From assembly GCF_034140825.1 (NCBI RefSeq), contig NC_089040.1:3294501-3358500 (forward strand): 64,000 nucleotides of DNA, written 5' to 3'. This document shows positions 59,973 through 64,000 of this stretch, in pieces (within the stretch, counting starts at the first letter, position 1; each line of letters opens with the position of its first letter). The position numbers and the translations under genes are program-made. Origin of the DNA: Oryza sativa Japonica Group. Taxonomy: Eukaryota; Streptophyta; Magnoliopsida; Poales; Poaceae. The notes under the pieces were generated by a model that worked only from the letters and a program-made list of their open reading frames with translations, searched no databases and was not told where the DNA came from.

Positions 59973-61833
59973 TAATTAATTAGTTAAGCAAATATATAGA
60001 GGGGACAAATACCTAACAGAAGGAAGCTATTGCCGGATAGAGAATTCTTGCAATTAACAACCACCCAAATTATTTGTTTCTTGTTTGGTTCATGCAAGCA
60101 TCGTGAACGGGAATACACCCTTTGCCTCCTTTCCATCCAGCTTGTCCAAAGGAAACATGTCAACTTCATACAGAATCAGACGAGTAGCATGCAGTCCCTC
60201 TCAGCCCAAATCTCCCCATCGTATTCAATCGTCATTCTTCTCACCATTAATTTACCTCTGCATTACATGCAGATGCTCTTCTATGTATAAACTACCTGAA
60301 TGCCCATCCTTTACTACGGATAAAGAATAAGAAATATTCACATCGATTTGATTTTATACGTGACTATCTAAATTGATTTTTAATAGAAAAAGTTTCGAGG
60401 GATAGTTTTAAAACTATAATGGGAGTATGTGGGTCAACAGATTCACTGTTATCACCACTATCTTCCTTTGAAGTGTAGTAGTATAAATACACAATTGCTC
60501 ATACTCATCTCATCCTGTCAAACTAATGTCCAAATTAAATTAGGTGGCTTGGAGTGTAAGACTGTACTAGGCATTAAGTAGATTGATCAAGTACCCTAAA
60601 GATTGAAATTAAGGATATGACACCCTTAAAATCTTGGGCATAGTACTCTTATCATGTACTGTACCACAGTTGTGTTTGAGTACAAATAATTCACAGGAGT
60701 TAATGCTCTACATTAAATTCAAAGTTCTCAATATATTATCTCAAATTCTTAATCAGAGCCCTATCAGTCGATTTGTCGTTTAATTTCCAATGAATTTTGA
60801 CAACATTTCAAACAAAAATGCATACCTCAAGCTGGCTTGACTCGTTCAATATCATAAAATTCGTCGAGATTATGAACGTTTGGTTGACTGCTAATGGCTA
60901 ACGTTGTCAAATCTCACCTTAGACAAGGTACAGCTTGCCGTAAAAAGTGTGGCTGGGACCACACATTACACAATCTCTCGCAAAAACATGTCTTTGATGT
61001 ATGGGACCTTGTGGTTGAAAAATACGGCTAATCGTAATAACTAGAATAGTTTCGTAATAAACTATGACATCAATGAAATGGTTAGGTAAGAAAATTATGT
61101 CCGTCTAAAATTTGGCTTGATAATTGGAGGCATCCAGATAGATACCCCTAAGGAAAAGGAAAGAGAGGCTGAAATGCCATTAAAAAAAGTGACTCGCGGA
61201 GCTGATGATCCAGAGTGACAGACAGTGGATGAGTGGAGTGGAGGTATAACGCAGACGGACATTCCCTTCTCCTCCCACCCCGTCGCTGCCGACACTCCAA
61301 TAACCCAAACGGCGCCGTCAAAATCCTAACAACTAAAAATCCCATCCCCTACTCCCGCCCAAAACACCAACCACCACTCCCCCCACACACTACTCCCGCC
61401 ACGTGGCACGCTCCCACTGGACCCGCCGTTTCCAACCGCCGCAGAAGATCCCGCGCGGAGGTTGCCGTCGCGTTACTGGCCTTCCCTTTTAGTGCCCCCC
61501 CCGGACACGAGTGCTCGCCTCTGCCGCGCCTGCGCCACCACCACCACCGTTCGTCCGCTCGCCGCGTCGACGAGCTCCTCCTCCGCTTCGCGCTTCGTGT
61601 CAGGTGCGTGTTCCAGCGCCGGATCGTCTCCGGCGACCGGTTCTTGCGGGAGTTCGGGGCTCGCGATGATCCCAAAACCCCGGGGAGATGTCAAGAACAC
61701 CGCGTCTTGTTTTTTTTCTTTTTTTGGTTGTGGTTTTGTTTCTCTCTCTCTCTGCGCGTCTGATCGATCGCTCGCGTGTTGATGGTTTCTTAGGGTTTGG
61801 AGTGGAGTGGAGGGGGAAGGAAAAGGGGGAGGG

Positions 61834-63382
61834 ATGATGCACGCGAAGTCGGAGTCGGACGTGACGAGCCTGGCGCCGTCGTCGCCGCCGCGGTCGCCGA
61901 AGAGGGGCGGCGGCGTGGGCGTGGGCGGCGCGAACTACTACGTGCAGAGCCCGTCGCGGGAGTCGCACGACGGCGGGTACAAGTCGTCGTCGATGCAGGC
62001 GACGCCGGTGTACAACAGCCCGAACGAGTCGCCGTCGCACCCTTCCTACGGCCGCCACTCCCGCTCCTCCTCCGTCAGCCGCTTCTCCGGCACCCTCCGC
62101 GACGGCTCCCGCAAGGCCGGCGGCGAGCGCAAGGCGCTCAACGACAAGGGCTGGCCCGAGTGCAACGTCATCGAGGAGGAGGGCCCCTACGAGGACCTCG
62201 CCGGCGACACCGGCCTCTCCCGCCGCTGCCAGATCGTCCTCGGCTTCCTCTGCTTCGTCCTCCTCTTCACCGTCTTCTGCCTCATCATCTGGGGCGCCGC
62301 TCGCCCCTACGAGCCCGACGTCGTCGTCAAGGTATACTACTGCATTTTTTATTTTTTTGCATTAATTTACTTCTTGAACTGATGTAATGTCTCTACTTAA
62401 TTTGGTTTGCTTCCCCCAATTCACATCGTGGATTGAAATGCCAAGTATACTTAATTGTGATGTTTGTGTCGCAGTTGCAGTTTGGGTGGAAACGGGTAAA
62501 GCTATTGAATTGATTGGTGGTTTGGTTTGACACTAATTTGGAAGTGATGAGGAATAAGAAAATAATGTAGTTTGTTTACTGGTTTTACATTTGTTTGATT
62601 ACAGTTTACAGGTTGCTCTAACTAGATGGTAAAAATTGGGAATAAATTTGGTTGGTAGATAGGCTTTGGGAAGAATAGCTTCATTGAATATACAACAGTT
62701 CGAGTTGTTGCTTGTTTTGATTGAACCTAGCACATCAGCATATGTGCTTTACTCTCTTTGTGGTTGTGAAACCAAGTTATAATTGTTTCTGTATAATTAG
62801 AATTCTATAGCCGTAAAGTATAGAAAAGTGAAAACAACAGAAGCAGCTTTAGTCTCATTTTATATTAGTAATAAAATAAATATATTAATAGAAACAAAAA
62901 AAAATGACCCAAGAGCAAACTGGTTTCTTATTGTTCCCTGTCTGATAGAGATGTCGTTGGCTGCAGGCCTGCACCTGCATTCAGTATGTCTGACTGTTTG
63001 TTTCATTTCCTGACCGTTGCCCACTCCTTCAATAAAAATGAAATCGCCATAGAGTACTTAACATACATTTGTATTGTCCAGTAGTTTGGCATGGTAAATT
63101 CTTCATGTTGCTCAAAAGATTTTCAGAAATCTGAACCTGCTGGATTCCTCAAATGTGTTCTAGCCAGGAACTTACTGTACTTTTTGTTTTTCACAGAGCT
63201 TGACGATGGATGATTTCTACGCTGGTGAGGGCACAGACCACAGTGGGGTTCCAACCAAATTGGTTACACTGAACTGCTCTCTGCACATAGCTGTATACAA
63301 CCCTGCTTCAATGTTTGGAATCCATGTCACGACGGGTCCTATTCGCCTTCTCTATTCAGAGATCTCTATCGGGGTTGGACAG
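61834..63382 (+). CDS. LEA2/NHL-type single-pass membrane protein (partial)
   Basis: Exon 1 is 61834-62331 and exon 2 is 63197-63382, joined at phase 0 to 228 residues. The gene continues past the window, so the 3' end is missing. The start ATG-ATG gives MMHAKSESDVTSLAPSSPPR. Residues 1-130 are Ser/Pro/Gly-rich and probably disordered and cytoplasmic. They include YYVQSPSRESHD, a motif found in several plant LEA2-domain proteins. A transmembrane segment lies at about 133-155 (QIVLGFLCFVLLFTVFCLII). After it comes the start of the LEA2/NDR1-HIN1-like domain (LNCSLHIAVYNPASMFGIHV, then SEISIGVGQ). Such proteins sit in the plasma membrane or endomembranes, often with roles at the cell wall or in stress. 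The specific role is unknown. Confidence 0.85.
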
Positions 63383-64000
63383 GTATATCTATCAACAGTC
63401 ATTGTTTTTTTTTGTAATACTTGTTAGTGCTGGCCATGTCTCTCTATCACACCTTATTTTTCTTTGAGAGAATTCTCTATCACAATTATTAATGCTGTCG
63501 ATAAATTGTCTGGTAATGCTAATTCACTTTTTACCAAAAAAGTAAACTACATTACTGAATCTCCTCCTTTGCCTCTCCCTTTCACCACACATATAAAAGC
63601 TGAATTCAAAGTATTTAATCTGTTTTCTCTGCTGCTTTCAAAGCAATGTATTAGTGGAACATTTTCTTGTGCTCTTTCTCTGCTTAATCCATTTCTTTCC
63701 CTACGCATTGTATCAAAGGTCAACAAATTTCAAACTTTCAACTAGGCAAACAGTTATTTTTGAGTCAAGTGGGTAAAATACTAAAGCATATCATTACCAT
63801 AGGGGATAAAAAAGGGGAATGAATTATTACGGCGATGAATATTCCGTACAGTTTCATAAGACAACAAAACAGTACGATAACTGGAAATGTTTTGGGAAAC
63901 AAGACAATGAGAAACGGTCCAGAGATTCTTCTGTTCGCACTGTTTATCTGAATCCATGCTTGCGTTTCATATGCATGCAGTACATTTCTGTCTTTTAATG
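63383..64000 (+). other. Intron of the LEA2-type gene, to the window edge
   Basis: No third exon is convincingly present. An acceptor-like GCATGCAG ends at 63980, but the following bases reach a stop after five codons and do not look like the LEA2 continuation. I take this whole stretch as intron running out of the window. Confidence 0.5.

Larger units (their letters stand above)
57125..61833. other. Intergenic region, no gene supported
   Basis: These 4.7 kb lie between the hydrolase and the LEA2-type gene. There is a 58-bp direct duplication near 58744-58860, a diverged Stowaway at 59867-59972, and a GC-rich promoter/leader region from about 61200 to 61833. Only short open frames occur. A short TAC-type or peptide gene cannot be excluded but nothing supports one. 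Confidence 0.5.

Noticed and set aside
63961-64000. Third exon of the LEA2-type gene at 63981
   Set aside because: The acceptor is acceptable, but the frame stops after five codons and lacks the expected Leu-Lys-rich continuation of the LEA2 domain.

Overview
The window is plant nuclear DNA from a grass, almost certainly Oryza (rice). The evidence is short-exon genes with GT-AG introns, GC-rich 5' exons with AT-rich introns and 3' ends, many Stowaway-type MITEs, Mutator-like elements with 9-bp target duplications, and a MADS-box gene whose 225 spliced residues match OsMADS5 as I remember it. I recall OsMADS5 and ZAS2 as near neighbours on rice chromosome 6 short arm. That placement is from memory, not from a search.

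Layout, left to right. 1-10.7 kb: a tandem DUF569 (fascin-like beta-trefoil) cluster with two intact three-exon genes (1533-3641 and 7836-9798, both +), flanking copies left by further duplication units, a SINE, a Mutator-like element (4629-5617) and an unrecognised small gene on the minus strand (5633-6028). 10.8 kb: tRNA-Pro(UGG). 11.3-13.3 kb: a 2-oxoglutarate/Fe(II) dioxygenase (+). 13.8-18.9 kb: a 14-exon carotenoid cleavage dioxygenase (-), very probably zaxinone synthase 2. 20.4-24.3 kb: a METTL5-type 18S rRNA m6A methyltransferase (-) with a dense site-II promoter. 26.0-28.3 kb: an R2R3-MYB of the MYB98 group (+). 29.0-35.1 kb: the SEPALLATA-class gene MADS5 (-), convergent with the MYB and with nested MITEs in a 2.8-kb first intron. 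35.1-43.0 kb: repeat-rich intergenic DNA with a 5 x 280-bp array. 43.1-47.4 kb: an 805-residue protein (-) joining two HOP/STI1-like TPR modules, a coiled coil, a kinase and a U-box. 47.7-49.6 kb: a gene-fragment-bearing Mutator-like element whose left end is tripled together with host DNA. 52.5-57.1 kb: an alpha/beta-hydrolase (+). 61.8 kb to the right edge: the first two exons of a membrane-anchored LEA2/NHL-type protein (+).

All seven complete spliced multi-exon models were joined by hand at GT-AG sites and stay open from ATG to stop, so those protein genes look intact. The genes do not form one pathway. The shared themes are reproductive regulators (MYB98-group factor, MADS5), apocarotenoid metabolism (ZAS2), and proteostasis or ribosome maintenance (METTL5-like, TPR-kinase-U-box). 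The most unusual items are the TPR-kinase-U-box architecture and two independent about 280-bp tandem arrays, each built from one transposon end plus adjoining host DNA. I saw no LTR retrotransposon, viral relic or CRISPR array.
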